NCBI GenBank assembly: GCA_018971385.1 | Contig: JAGXAY010000008.1 | Span: 1 to 44,336 of the forward strand | Origin: Acidobacteriota bacterium | Lineage (GTDB): Bacteria > Actinomycetota > Acidimicrobiia > Acidimicrobiales > RAAP-2 | Direction of reading: 5' to 3' | Length of the DNA stretch: 44,336 nucleotides | Part shown: positions 1 to 8,295 of the stretch, piece by piece | Numbering within the stretch: position 1 is the first letter of the stretch | Layout: each line of letters opens with the position of its first letter | Made by a program: the position numbers and the translations under genes | The notes under the pieces: generated by a model | Databases searched by the model: none | What the model saw: the letters and a program-made list of their open reading frames with translations, nothing else | What the model was told of the DNA's origin: nothing

Positions 1-134
1 TCGAAGACGACGTCCTCGTCACCGCAGACGGCTACCGGAACCTCTCCGAGGGCCTTCCCCGGCGCGCCGACGACGTGGAAGCGTGGATGGCCGGACTGTG
101 GTCCGGTCCCTCAGGCACCCTCAGCTGGCGCTAG
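1..134 (+). CDS. Xaa-Pro aminopeptidase (M24 family), C-terminal end only
   Basis: The frame starting at base 3 is open from the left edge and reads EDDVLVTADGYRNLSEG, then ends in WR-TAG. This is the conserved tail of PepP-type M24 metallopeptidases (cytosolic proline aminopeptidases with a two-metal pita-bread domain), where the RxEDxVLVT-GxxxLS segment closes the active site. Only about 43 residues are present, so the catalytic domain cannot be inspected. Its last 24 bases overlap the end of serB, which converges from the other strand. Family assignment rests on this tail motif alone. Confidence 0.75.
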   Translation, partial: EDDVLVTADGYRNLSEGLPRRADDVEAWMAGLWSGPSGTLSWR

Positions 135-1316
135 CGCCTCGTCCTCTATCTCTTCTCGCGAAATACCGAGAAAGTAGAGAACCGCGTCGAGATACGGCAC
201 GGAGAGCGCCGTGTCCGCGTGAGCCCGGACGACGGGTTTGGCGTTAAAGGCGATACCGAGACCGGCCACCGAGATCATGTCGATATCGTTCGCCCCGTCC
301 CCCACGGCGACCGTCTGAGCCAGCGGCACCCCCACGTCCTGCGCGAACGATTCGAGAGCGCGGGCCTTGCCCGCCCGGTCCACGATGTCGCCCACCACGC
401 GACCCGTCAGGCGACCGTCACGAACCTCGAGACGGTTGGCGCGCCACAACCCGACGCCGAGTTCCTGGAGCAGTGGCGCAAGAACTTCCTCAAAACCACC
501 AGAGACGACGGCCGGCACGTAACCGAGGCGCAGTAGCGTTCGTACGAGTGTTCGTGCGCCCGGGGTGAGTCGCAGGCGCTGGCGCACGTCATCGAGCACC
601 GACTCGGGCAACCCCTCGAGGAGGGCCACGCGCGCCCGGAGCGACGCGGCGAAGTCCAACTCGCCGGCCATAGCACGCTCGGTGATGGAAGCCACCTCCT
701 CCGCGCAGTTACAGGCTTCGGCGAGTAAATCGATGACCTCATCCTGCAGAAGCGTCGAGTCGGCGTCCATCACGACGAGGTGTTTGGCTCGACGGTGAAG
801 TCCCGCTCGTTGAACGGCGAGGTCGACGCCCACTTCCTGAGCGGCCCCCGTGACCGCGGCGCGCAGGGCGTCGGAGTCGCACCCCCGCACCGCCAATTCG
901 TAGGCGTCCACCGGGTACTTGGCGAGGTGGACGATTCGCTCACAGGTCGCTCCGACCGAGGCGATGCCCGTAAAGATTCGATGGAGTTGCTCGGCGCCGA
1001 CGCGTGGGGCGAGCAGGGTGACGAGTAGGCGCCCCCCCGCGTCGTGAACCTCGGGGTGAACGGCCACGACCTCGGCGCGCAGTCCGTCACGTTCGAGATC
1101 GCGTTCGGCGAGAGCGCGGCGCACGTCCTCTAGAGTGACGTCCTCCGGGACCACGATGTCGGCGCACAGCACGAGAGACCCCCGAATGGTGATCTGCCCC
1201 ACGTCGGCCAGCACCCCACCCGTTCGAGTGACGGCCTCGAGAGCGGCCCAGAGTTCCGCTCCGCAGCCCACGCGATCCGGACCCGACACGGTGACTAAAA
1301 AAGACGTCGTTGCCAC
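111..1316 (-). CDS. serB: Phosphoserine phosphatase with N-terminal ACT domains
   Basis: This is the final step of serine biosynthesis: dephosphorylation of phosphoserine. The protein is 401 aa. Residues 1 to about 170 are ACT-like regulatory sequence (FLVTVSGPDRVG opening). The HAD catalytic domain follows, with DxDST (MDADST, Asp184 and Asp186), the SGGF segment of motif II and GDGANDIDM of motif IV. The two-part layout and length match mycobacterial SerB2 rather than the short SerB. The GTG start at 1316 sits 6 nt after a TACCAT hexamer, so the message is probably leaderless. The gene stands alone and its 3' end overlaps the convergent aminopeptidase. Confidence 0.93.
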   Translation of the reverse strand: MATTSFLVTVSGPDRVGCGAELWAALEAVTRTGGVLADVGQITIRGSLVLCADIVVPEDVTLEDVRRALAERDLERDGLRAEVVAVHPEVHDAGGRLLVTLLAPRVGAEQLHRIFTGIASVGATCERIVHLAKYPVDAYELAVRGCDSDALRAAVTGAAQEVGVDLAVQRAGLHRRAKHLVVMDADSTLLQDEVIDLLAEACNCAEEVASITERAMAGELDFAASLRARVALLEGLPESVLDDVRQRLRLTPGARTLVRTLLRLGYVPAVVSGGFEEVLAPLLQELGVGLWRANRLEVRDGRLTGRVVGDIVDRAGKARALESFAQDVGVPLAQTVAVGDGANDIDMISVAGLGIAFNAKPVVRAHADTALSVPYLDAVLYFLGISREEIEDEALAPAEGA

Positions 1317-1328
1317 GCCACGATGGTA
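1317..1328 (-). promoter_or_regulatory. Leaderless promoter of serB
   Basis: On the minus strand TACCAT (1328-1323) is followed by 6 nt and then the GTG start of serB. A TANNNT -10 box at this spacing puts transcription start on the start codon. No clear -35 was seen. Confidence 0.5.
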
Positions 1329-1334
1329 GAGGGT

Positions 1335-2597
1335 CTAGGGGGTGGGGTACGAACGCCGACGTCGAACCTCCGCCACGTGAGAGTCGGAGCGATCGTCGAA
1401 TCGCCAGAGCGACGGGAGGGCGAGCGCCACGACTCCCACCGAGGTGGCCGCTCCGATACCTCCGAGGGCCAGCGAGGCCCGCAGAGACATCCACACCGTC
1501 ATCGCTCCGGCCCGAAATTGCCCCGCCGTCGGACCGATGGAGTACGAGATCATCTCGATTCCCGCCATGCGCCCCCGGATCTCCGGCAGAATCGACTCGT
1601 TCCACAACGTGGAGCGAAAGACACCACTCAGAGCGTCGGCTCCACCCGCGAGCGCCAAGCCCGCGAGCGCGAGGGGCAAGGTCGTGGCGACAGCGAAAAG
1701 CGCGATGCCTACTCCCCACGTCACGGCCGAAGCCACGATGGCGCGCCCGTAGTGATGAACTCGGTGCGTCCATCGACTCGTCAGGGTGGCGAGAAGCGCT
1801 CCCACCGGCAGGCCCACGTAAAGCGCGGACAGAGCAAAACGCTCCGAGTAGTGCGCGGCGACGAAGGGCAACATCCCGACCGGAAAGGCCCACGCCATGG
1901 CGAAGAGGTCGATGATGTAGGTGCCGATGATGTCGGGCCGAGTCCTTAGGTACCGGACCCCCTCCGCGACGACTACTCGGGAGCGAGTGATGGCGGAGGT
2001 CACCGAGACGTGGGGTAGACGCCCGAGTAGGTAGAGGGACGCGGCGAACGTCGCGACGTTGGCTAAGTAGACCCAGACAGGGCCCGCCGCGACGGCGACC
2101 AGTCCGCCCACGGTGGGGCCCACGATGGAGGCACCGGTGTAACGAAGATTGGCCAGTGTGGCACTCGCCCGCTGGAGATCGGTACTGACCAGTACCTGGT
2201 TGAGGGCCTCGATACTCGGACGCTGCAGGGCGCCCGCGCCGGCCAGCGCGAAGGCGCAGCCGTAGATGACGAGGGTGGAAGGGCGAGAACTCACACTGTT
2301 GAGGACCAGGGCCCCCGTAAGAATGGCGAGGACGAGCTCGAAGACGATGATGACCCGTCGCCGGTCCTTCGCGTCAGCGAGAAAGCCTCCGTATAAGCCT
2401 CCGACGACCAGGGGAACGACCTCCACGAGTCCGACGGCTCCGACGGCGAAGGCCGAATGGGTGATTTGTTTTAGTTGGTACGGCAGCGTCACGTAACTCG
2501 CCTGTTGACCCAAACTGGTCACCAGTCCCGCGACGTAGAGTCGCCGATAGGAAACGGAGCGCAGCGGGGTGAGATCAACGCCGACGATGCGGGGCAC
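1335..2597 (-). CDS. Major facilitator superfamily transporter
   Basis: A 420-aa polytopic membrane protein of the MFS drug-exporter type, similar in layout to enterobactin-exporter-like or DHA3 permeases. It opens with LRSVSYRRLYVAGLVTSLGQ (TM1) and has the loop 2-3 motif A region GGLYGGFLADAKDRRRV. About 12 hydrophobic segments are visible. The open frame extends upstream, but that stretch overlaps the neighbouring acetyltransferase and is arginine-rich shadow sequence. GTG at 2597 is chosen because GAGGG lies about 9 nt upstream and it begins 5 nt after the acetyltransferase stop, so the two are probably co-transcribed. Substrate cannot be told from sequence. Confidence 0.85.
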   Translation of the reverse strand: MPRIVGVDLTPLRSVSYRRLYVAGLVTSLGQQASYVTLPYQLKQITHSAFAVGAVGLVEVVPLVVGGLYGGFLADAKDRRRVIIVFELVLAILTGALVLNSVSSRPSTLVIYGCAFALAGAGALQRPSIEALNQVLVSTDLQRASATLANLRYTGASIVGPTVGGLVAVAAGPVWVYLANVATFAASLYLLGRLPHVSVTSAITRSRVVVAEGVRYLRTRPDIIGTYIIDLFAMAWAFPVGMLPFVAAHYSERFALSALYVGLPVGALLATLTSRWTHRVHHYGRAIVASAVTWGVGIALFAVATTLPLALAGLALAGGADALSGVFRSTLWNESILPEIRGRMAGIEMISYSIGPTAGQFRAGAMTVWMSLRASLALGGIGAATSVGVVALALPSLWRFDDRSDSHVAEVRRRRSYPTP

Positions 2598-2602
2598 AGT
2601 GC

Positions 2603-3235
2603 CTAGGCCCTCGTCCAACCGAGGTGAGGATCCCAGGTACGCACTATTCGAGCGGGAACCCCCGCGATAACGACTCGCGCGGGAAACGCACCCCGAACGA
2701 CGGCGCCCGCCCCAATCACGGACTGCTCGCCCACCACAGCACCGGGGAGAATGACGGCGTGAGCCCCCACCCAACTACCCGCACCAATAGTCACGGGGGC
2801 GTTCTTGGGGACCTGAAGTCCAATCGGTGTCTCGGGGTCGTCGTACCCGTGATTCTGGTCGGTCACGTACACCCCCGGCCCCATTTGCACATCATCACCA
2901 ATCACGATGCTGAAATGCCCCACGATGTGAGTATTTCGGCCCACGACACACCGCGATCCGATGCGCAGGACGGGAGATGGCCCCATCTCCTGACCAGGAG
3001 TAAAGCCGGCGCTTAACGATACGTACGGCCCCACCAACGTTCCGTCCCCGATAGAAATCGAGTACTCGTTAAGGAGCACGCCGTGTGGAGCTATCAGACC
3101 CGCCCCTTCGCCGAAGTAAAAGAATCGCTCGGCTGCGCGATCCTCCGGTCCGATAGTCTCCACATCTTGGAGGTAGCGACGGGTGCGCCGAACCTGTTCA
3201 CCGAGCCAGCGCCGGTAGGACATCCGCAGCGACAT
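2603..3235 (-). CDS. Hexapeptide-repeat (LbH) acyltransferase
   Basis: A left-handed beta-helix acetyltransferase of the WbbJ/CysE/maltose O-acetyltransferase fold, about 210 aa. Residues 1-50 are a helical N-terminus. From about 60 onward hexapeptide turns repeat (ISIGDGTLVGPYVSLSAG, VVGRNTHIVG, IGAGSWVGAHAVILPG, VIGAGAVVRG). The H-containing VYVTDQNHGYDDP loop is typical of acceptor and acetyl-CoA binding sites. The acceptor is probably a sugar but is not determined. ATG at 3235 is preferred over GTG at 3244 because TAACGT stands exactly 7 nt before it. It lies directly downstream of recA, in the place where many bacteria carry recX. Confidence 0.85.
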   Translation of the reverse strand: MSLRMSYRRWLGEQVRRTRRYLQDVETIGPEDRAAERFFYFGEGAGLIAPHGVLLNEYSISIGDGTLVGPYVSLSAGFTPGQEMGPSPVLRIGSRCVVGRNTHIVGHFSIVIGDDVQMGPGVYVTDQNHGYDDPETPIGLQVPKNAPVTIGAGSWVGAHAVILPGAVVGEQSVIGAGAVVRGAFPARVVIAGVPARIVRTWDPHLGWTRA

Positions 3236-3248
3236 TCCGGCCACGTTA
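3236..3248 (-). promoter_or_regulatory. Leaderless promoter of the acetyltransferase gene
   Basis: Minus-strand TAACGT (3248-3243) precedes ATG 3235 by 7 nt. It begins right after the recA terminator-like hairpin, so this gene seems to have its own promoter rather than depending on recA transcription. Confidence 0.45.
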
Positions 3249-3273
3249 GTCGTCGGGCTTTGGCCCGAACGAC
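3249..3273 (-). terminator. Stem-loop after recA
   Basis: GTCGT-CGGGC and GCCCG-A-ACGAC pair around a four-base loop, with one bulged base, starting directly after the recA TAG. There is no U-run, so it may be a stabilising or Rho-assisted 3' end rather than a textbook intrinsic terminator. Confidence 0.45.
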
Positions 3274-4326
3274 CTAGTCGAGACTAAGAGGAGCGTCGAA
3301 GTCTGACTCGGCGCCGACGAGATCCGGCGCCACCACGGCTGCGAGGTGGTCGCGCACTCGACCATCAATTTCCGCCATCATCTGGGGGTTCTCGCGGAGG
3401 AAGGTCTTGACGTTCTCTCGACCCTGGCCCATCTGCTCACCTTCGTAGGTGAACCACGCGCCCGCCTTCTTTACGAAGCCCAACTCCACTGCCACGTCGA
3501 GGACGGAACCCTCTCGAGAAATGCCGTGTCCGTACATAATGTCGAACTCCGCCTGCTTAAAGGGAGCCGCGACTTTGTTCTTCACAATCTTGACGCGAGT
3601 GCGGTTCCCCACGACGTCGGAGCCATCCTTAATCGACTCCACTCGACGAATATCCATACGCACGGACGAGTAAAACTTGAGAGCCCGCCCACCGGGAGTG
3701 ACCTCCGGCGAACCGTACATCACACCAATCTTCTCTCGAAGTTGATTAATAAAGAGTGCGACAGTGTTGGACTTGGACAAACCGCCCGTGATTTTGCGGA
3801 GGGCCTGGCTCATCAGCCGGGCCTGGAGACCGACGTGAGAGTCACCCATGTCGCCCTCAATTTCTGCTCGCGGAGTGAGGGCCGCGACGGAGTCGATGAC
3901 GATGACGTCCAGAGCCCCGGAGCGAATCAGCATGTCGGCAATTTCGAGAGCTTGTTCCCCCGTGTCGGGCTGGCTGATCAGCAGATCATCCACGTTGACC
4001 CCAATGGCGCGGGCGTAACCCGGGTCCATGGCGTGTTCGGCGTCGATATAGGCGCAGACACCACCGTTGCGCTGGGCCTCCGCAACGATATGCATCGCCA
4101 ACGTTGACTTACCGGAGGATTCGGGCCCGTACAACTCGACGATGCGACCTCGCGGCACGCCACCAATGCCCAGAGCCAAATCGAGGGCCAGCGCCCCCGT
4201 CGGAATCGATTCAATGTTCATGTTCAGGTTTTCGCCCATCCGCATGATGGAGCCCTTCCCGAACTGCTTCTCAATCTGCCCCAACGCTGAATCGAGGGCC
4301 TTCGCCCGATCGTCCGTCGCCATCAC
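3274..4326 (-). CDS. recA: Recombinase A
   Basis: RecA catalyses homologous strand exchange and activates LexA self-cleavage. The 350-aa protein has the full family length: Walker [10 protein letters not shown] at residues 67-75, the [10 protein letters not shown] Walker B region, the L1/L2 DNA-binding loop region around [13 protein letters not shown], and an acidic C-terminus ([10 protein letters not shown]). The start has a strong AAAGGAG Shine-Dalgarno 7 nt upstream. A LexA box with perfect 14-bp arms lies 72 bp upstream, so SOS induction is expected. It follows cinA on the same strand, the arrangement common in actinobacteria. No recX is found downstream; a hairpin and an unrelated acetyltransferase gene follow instead. 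Confidence 0.99.
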   Translation of the reverse strand: MMATDDRAKALDSALGQIEKQFGKGSIMRMGENLNMNIESIPTGALALDLALGIGGVPRGRIVELYGPESSGKSTLAMHIVAEAQRNGGVCAYIDAEHAMDPGYARAIGVNVDDLLISQPDTGEQALEIADMLIRSGALDVIVIDSVAALTPRAEIEGDMGDSHVGLQARLMSQALRKITGGLSKSNTVALFINQLREKIGVMYGSPEVTPGGRALKFYSSVRMDIRRVESIKDGSDVVGNRTRVKIVKNKVAAPFKQAEFDIMYGHGISREGSVLDVAVELGFVKKAGAWFTYEGEQMGQGRENVKTFLRENPQMMAEIDGRVRDHLAAVVAPDLVGAESDFDAPLSLD

Positions 4327-4397
4327 CGTCTCCTTTGGTCCTCTTGAGCGCCTAGGTTAAGAACACCCCGTCACATTGGTCGCGACGGCTGAGACCA

Positions 4398-4427
4398 CCG
4401 TACTACGAACAAGTGTTCGTAGTACGG
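4398..4427. promoter_or_regulatory. LexA operator (SOS box) upstream of recA
   Basis: Arms CCGTACTACGAACA (4398-4411) and TGTTCGTAGTACGG (4414-4427) are perfect inverted repeats around a 2-base centre. The core CGAAC-AAGT-GTTCG matches the Gram-positive and actinobacterial LexA consensus GAAC-N4-GTTC. It is 72 bp before the recA start and 10 bp after the cinA stop. The symmetry extends well beyond the normal LexA core, so the site could also form a hairpin at the end of cinA. Confidence 0.85.
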
Positions 4428-4436
4428 ATACCCGCC

Positions 4437-5696
4437 TCAGACGTCCTGGCGGAGAGTTTGACGAAGAGCCTGCAGTGCCGAAATGCTGGAGTACTGACGC
4501 ACCCGAGGTCGATCTCCCGGCAAGGAAAAGCGTTGGTGGTGTACCACTCCCTCGACGCTGATGCCGACAAACACCGTTCCCGGGGCCTCTCCGTCCTGCG
4601 ATTCAGGGCCGGCGACACCCGAGATGGCGAGACCGATGTCCGCGCCGAGTAGCTGACGAACCCCCTCCGCCATCTCCTCGACGGCCCGCCCACTGACCAC
4701 GGGCCCCTCCGACACCTTGAGAACGTTGAACTTCACCTCACTGGCGTAACTCACGATCGCTCCGCGATACCACGTCGACGCCCCGGGTACGTTCACGAGG
4801 CGACTCGACACGAGCCCCCCCGTCACCGATTCAGCGACAGCCAACGTGAGAGAGCGGGCAATCAACTCATGAGCGAGCGCGTGTTCCATCGTTTCGTCGT
4901 CCGTACCGAAAATCACGTCACCGAACGCCGCTTCAATTGCCTCTCGGACTCTCGGCTCCTCCCGGTTCAAGATCTCCAGAGCGTGATTCTCTTCTCGGCC
5001 CCGCGCGGTGAGTCGAACCTTGATGCCCTCAATCCCGGAAGCGAGAAAAGCGAGAGTCACTTCGTGGGATCCCTCGAGGTCGTTCACCAACGGTGCGAGG
5101 GCTTCCGCCAGACCTGATTCACTCGCCCCCCAGGTGCGCAGCACCCGAGACACGATGACCGCTTGTCGGCCCTGAGCCCGCTCCCGAGCGATGATGTCGG
5201 GCAAAATCGCTCGATGGAACATCTCGCTCATCTCGTAGGGGACCCCGGGCACCGCGTAGATCACTTGATCACCGACGGGACAGATGAGGCCGGGGGCCGT
5301 ACCACGAACTTGATCAATGGGTTGGGCCCCGTCGGGGACGTCCGCTTGTAGGAGGTTGTTGTCCGGCATGGTACGACCACGTCGCTCGAACATCTCTCGA
5401 ATGACCAGCGCGAGTCGTTCGTCCCGCTGAAGCGAGACTCCCATCACCTCGGCAATAGCTGATCGAGTGATGTCGTCTTGGGTTGGCCCTAGTCCACCAC
5501 AGGTGATGACCGCGTCGGCCCGTGAGAGTGCGACGCGCAGGGCCGCCACCATTCGAGCGTGGTTGTCACCCACGTGCTGGTGAAAGTGGGAGTCAATGCC
5601 GTGAGCCGCGAGCTGCTCTCCGAGCCACTGGGAGTTAGTGTCGGCGATTTGACCCAGAAGGAGCTCCGTTCCGATCGCCACGATTTCAACGCGCAC
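4437..5696 (-). CDS. cinA: CinA-family protein (NMN deamidase / competence-damage protein)
   Basis: A 419-aa two-domain CinA. The N-terminal MoCF-like domain (about 1-170) contains VEIVAIGTELLLGQIADTNS and the GGLGPTQDDIT signature of the ADP-ribose pyrophosphatase part. The C-terminal CinA domain (about 255-415) contains AESVTGGLVSSRL and the SYASEVK segment associated with nicotinamide-mononucleotide deamidase activity. The predicted role is NAD recycling, and the family is also linked to competence. The start overlaps pgsA by 11 bp, and recA follows. The LexA box just beyond its stop serves recA, so cinA is probably read from the rimO side. Confidence 0.95.
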   Translation of the reverse strand: MRVEIVAIGTELLLGQIADTNSQWLGEQLAAHGIDSHFHQHVGDNHARMVAALRVALSRADAVITCGGLGPTQDDITRSAIAEVMGVSLQRDERLALVIREMFERRGRTMPDNNLLQADVPDGAQPIDQVRGTAPGLICPVGDQVIYAVPGVPYEMSEMFHRAILPDIIARERAQGRQAVIVSRVLRTWGASESGLAEALAPLVNDLEGSHEVTLAFLASGIEGIKVRLTARGREENHALEILNREEPRVREAIEAAFGDVIFGTDDETMEHALAHELIARSLTLAVAESVTGGLVSSRLVNVPGASTWYRGAIVSYASEVKFNVLKVSEGPVVSGRAVEEMAEGVRQLLGADIGLAISGVAGPESQDGEAPGTVFVGISVEGVVHHQRFSLPGDRPRVRQYSSISALQALRQTLRQDV

Positions 5697-6261
5697 GAGA
5701 GAGCAACTCCCGTCCGTCGACGTAGTAGCGCCACCCGGTATAAATCGTCATCACGACGGCCACCCAGATCACCACTTCACCCAGAATGAGGTGATGACCA
5801 GTAATGGGCAGGACGCATAGACCGATAGCCCAGTCCTGAACAAAGGTTTTCCACTTAGCAATACGCACCGCCGGAATAGAGATTCCGTGTTGTGCCGCCC
5901 GGGATCGATGCACGCTCATCCAGACTTCACGCAACGTGATGATGATGGCCGGGACGATGAAGGAGGTGACGCCGTGGGGACGGGCCAGAATCAGTGCGTA
6001 GAGACCCCCGAGAACGAGAACCTTATCGGCGAGGGGATCGAGGAACGCTCCTGAGGTGGTAGTGCCCTGACGACGCGCGACCTTGCCGTCAAAGTAGTCC
6101 GAAACAGCGGCGAGGAGGCCAATGGCCGAGGTCCACCACGACACCCGACGCACAATGATGAAGTAGATGAATAGCGGAGTCACCAAGAGTCGAAACGCCG
6201 TCATGGCGTTCGCTGGCGTCAGGAGAGCGCTTTCGCCATACGTGCGGTCCCGCGACGTCAT
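5686..6261 (-). CDS. pgsA: CDP-diacylglycerol-glycerol-3-phosphate 3-phosphatidyltransferase
   Basis: This is the membrane enzyme that makes phosphatidylglycerophosphate from CDP-diacylglycerol and glycerol-3-phosphate. The 191-aa protein has the CDP-alcohol phosphotransferase signature at SDYFDGKVARR followed by GAFLDPLADK, with all the Asp residues and the AR pair. By my count the gap between AR and the glycine is 7 residues, one fewer than the usual 8, and may be a clade feature. Several TM helices are visible (LFIYFIIV, IIVPAIIITL, VVIWVAVVMTIYT). Its ATG overlaps the rimO stop (ATGA), so the two are translationally coupled. Confidence 0.93.
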   Translation of the reverse strand: MTSRDRTYGESALLTPANAMTAFRLLVTPLFIYFIIVRRVSWWTSAIGLLAAVSDYFDGKVARRQGTTTSGAFLDPLADKVLVLGGLYALILARPHGVTSFIVPAIIITLREVWMSVHRSRAAQHGISIPAVRIAKWKTFVQDWAIGLCVLPITGHHLILGEVVIWVAVVMTIYTGWRYYVDGRELLSRAR

Positions 6262-7550
6262 CGCACCGCCCCCACCAGGTCCATTCCCCGACTCTCCACA
6301 ATCTCTACGTCCACGAACGCTCCTACCGCGAGACCTTCGTCCACGACGATGACCCCATCAATCTCGGGACACTCTCGCACACTACGGGCCCGTCCGGGTG
6401 CTTCTACCAGGACGTGCTGAAGAGTCCCGACGAGTGCGTCTCTGCGACGGGCGCTGATGGCGTCTTGAATCTCCGAGACTTCGCGCAGTCGTTCGAGGGC
6501 CAGTTCCGGCGCCACGTGAGCGTCCCGGCCCGCCGAGGCCGTTCCTTCTTCCTTCGAGTAGGTAAAGAATCCGGCCCAATCCAACTGGGCGGCCTCCAAA
6601 AACTCCACCAATTGACGCTGGTCGTCCTCGGTCTCGCCGGGGTAGCCCAGAATGAAGGAGGAGCGAAACGTCGCCTGGGGGTCCCGCTCACGGATTCGCT
6701 GAATACGCTCGAGAAATCGAGCCCCATCCCCCCAGCGATTCATTCCGCGCAGTAGATCACGCGAGACGTGCTGCAGAGAGAGGTCGAAATAGGGCACTCC
6801 TGACTCGATGATGGCGTCAATCAACTCGTCGGTGAGGCCCGACGGGTAGAGGTACAGCAGTCGTACCCACTCCACCCGTGAGGAGAGGGAGCGCACCAAG
6901 TCCACAACGGGTTGGCGCCCCCCTTCATCGAGCACTTCCAGCGCTTCGCCTCGACGGGAACGTCGACGGTCGTGTCCCCAACTCGCCAAGTCCTGCGCGA
7001 TGAGCACAATCTCTCGGGCCCCCGCGGCGACGAGATTGTCAGTCTCGGCGAGAATCTCCTCGCGGGAGCGGGAGCGCTGATCGCCACGAAAACTCGGAAT
7101 CGCGCAGAAGCCGCAGCGGCGGTCGCACCCCTCCGCAATTTTGACGTACGCCCACGGTGTCGCACGAGGCGGGCGGGGAAGATTCAGTAGGTCGAACGTA
7201 GACCGCGAGCGCAAGGAGACGGGCGTGGGAGCAACCAGATCCACGCCAAAGCCTGCGACGAGATCAACCTCCGGAAGGGCCTCGGCGAGTTCTTCCCCGT
7301 AACGTTCCGCCATACATCCGGTAACGACCAGTTGGGCGTTTCGGGCCTTCACGTCCGCCAGTTCGAGGACGGTATCGATGGACTCCTCTCGAGCGGCCTC
7401 AATGAACGCACACGTGTTGGCGACGACGAGGTCTGCCTCTTCTACGGAGAGCGCGGCCACGTAACCCTGAGACTGCAGTCGACCCGCCAACTTCTCGGAG
7501 TCCACGTGGTTTTTGGGACACCCCAGAGTCTCGATCCAATAGCTCGCCAC
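6258..7550 (-). CDS. rimO: Ribosomal protein S12 methylthiotransferase
   Basis: A radical-SAM enzyme that adds a methylthio group to an aspartate of ribosomal protein S12. The 430-aa protein starts ASYWIETLGCPKN, the RimO-type variant of the MTTase N-terminal domain, with cysteines in TCAF and GCMAE holding the auxiliary cluster. The radical-SAM CxxxCxxC is in EGCDRRCGFCAIPSFRG, and a TRAM domain closes the C-terminus. GTG 7550 is preferred because GGAGGAG lies about 5 nt upstream; upstream codons run into a strong hairpin. It is first of the rimO-pgsA-cinA-recA series, with tRNA-Ser just before it. Confidence 0.94.
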   Translation of the reverse strand: MASYWIETLGCPKNHVDSEKLAGRLQSQGYVAALSVEEADLVVANTCAFIEAAREESIDTVLELADVKARNAQLVVTGCMAERYGEELAEALPEVDLVAGFGVDLVAPTPVSLRSRSTFDLLNLPRPPRATPWAYVKIAEGCDRRCGFCAIPSFRGDQRSRSREEILAETDNLVAAGAREIVLIAQDLASWGHDRRRSRRGEALEVLDEGGRQPVVDLVRSLSSRVEWVRLLYLYPSGLTDELIDAIIESGVPYFDLSLQHVSRDLLRGMNRWGDGARFLERIQRIRERDPQATFRSSFILGYPGETEDDQRQLVEFLEAAQLDWAGFFTYSKEEGTASAGRDAHVAPELALERLREVSEIQDAISARRRDALVGTLQHVLVEAPGRARSVRECPEIDGVIVVDEGLAVGAFVDVEIVESRGMDLVGAVR

Positions 7551-7568
7551 GTGACTCTCCTCCAATAC

Positions 7569-7603
7569 GAACAACACCGAGCGGCGGGCGCTCGGTGTTG
7601 TTC
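7569..7603 (-). terminator. Perfect 15-bp hairpin between tRNA-Ser and rimO
   Basis: GAACAACACCGAGCG (7569-7583) and its exact complement (7589-7603) enclose a 5-base loop. On the minus strand it starts 6 nt after the tRNA 3' end, is followed by GTATT, and ends 5 nt before the rimO Shine-Dalgarno. It probably terminates the tRNA transcript or sets how much transcription continues into rimO. Confidence 0.7.
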
Positions 7604-7609
7604 ATGCAG

Positions 7610-7700
7610 CGGAGAGGGAGGGATTTGAACCCTCGGGCCCACTCTCGCAGGCCGCATTCTTAGCAGGAATGTGGTTTAAACCGAACTCACCCACCTCTCC
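7610..7700 (-). tRNA. tRNA-Ser (anticodon GCU)
   Basis: A class II tRNA read on the minus strand. The acceptor GGAGAGG pairs with CCTCTCC, the anticodon arm is CATTC-CTGCTAA-GAATG giving anticodon GCU, a long variable arm is present, and the T arm is GAGGG-TTCAAAT-CCCTC. The discriminator is G. CCA is not encoded (CTG follows). It reads AGC and AGU codons. Confidence 0.96.
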
Positions 7701-7741
7701 CAGTGCCACCATCCTAGTGAACCCGACGAAGAGACTCAATG

Positions 7742-8206
7742 TCAGTTTCCGAGGGCGAGGACCTCCGGCATGACCTCAACCAATTCAAAGAGTTCCCGGT
7801 CCCGATCCCAGGTCAAGTGCTCTCTAACTTCCACGAGATCCAGCCACACCAGTTCGTCGACTTCTTCGTTGGGCGCAAACTGACCATCAGCCACGTTCAT
7901 GAGGTAGTACGCCACAATTTTGGGCTTCCCCTTACGGTGGGTGTAGTTCGTCGTCCCCACGAATCTCACAATCTCGCAGCGCATTCCCGTTTCTTCCCAC
8001 ACTTCGCGTAGCGCGGCGCCTTCAAAAGTTTCACCGGGATCGAGCTTGCCTTTCGGGAACGTCCAGTCTCGTCGGGCGGAGCGGAAGATACAGGCGACTT
8101 GCACTCTCCCGCCGTCGCCAGGACGGACAATGACGCCACCCGCCGCTCGAATCAGATCATTCGGCGCATCGTGAGGAACAATCAATTCGCCGCTCATTAA
8201 AGACAC
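7742..8206 (-). CDS. Nudix hydrolase
   Basis: A small pyrophosphohydrolase of about 154 aa. The Nudix box is complete: GKLDPGETFEGAALREVWEETG, split here as GKLDPGET and REVWEETG, with the metal-binding glutamates. The core is preceded by RAAGGVIVRP and WTFPKGKLD, typical of the MutT/diadenosine-polyphosphate hydrolase branch that cleaves nucleoside diphosphates linked to another moiety. The substrate is not determinable. Three in-frame starts compete: GTG 8215, GTG 8206 (7 nt after TACCGT, leaderless-like) and ATG 8197 (GGAGG 11 nt upstream). 8206 was chosen but all give the same core. Confidence 0.9.
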   Translation of the reverse strand: MSLMSGELIVPHDAPNDLIRAAGGVIVRPGDGGRVQVACIFRSARRDWTFPKGKLDPGETFEGAALREVWEETGMRCEIVRFVGTTNYTHRKGKPKIVAYYLMNVADGQFAPNEEVDELVWLDLVEVREHLTWDRDRELFELVEVMPEVLALGN

Positions 8207-8219
8207 GGCCTCCACGGTA
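8207..8219 (-). promoter_or_regulatory. Possible leaderless promoter of the Nudix gene
   Basis: Minus-strand TACCGT (8219-8214) is 7 nt before GTG 8206. The same stretch holds GGAGG, which could instead act as ribosome binding site for ATG 8197. Confidence 0.3.
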
Positions 8220-8282
8220 CGCGAGAGGACACGAGGTCGCGGGAGTCGTTCGGCGAACTCTTTGTGAACAAAGGCACTCTCG

Positions 8283-8288
8283 TACAGT
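8283..8288 (+). promoter_or_regulatory. -10 hexamer of the TSUP permease gene
   Basis: TACAGT lies 7 nt before ATG 8296. TTGTGA at 8262-8267 could be a -35 but the spacing is only 15. No Shine-Dalgarno is present, so a leaderless message is likely. Confidence 0.5.
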
Positions 8289-8295
8289 AGTGAGA

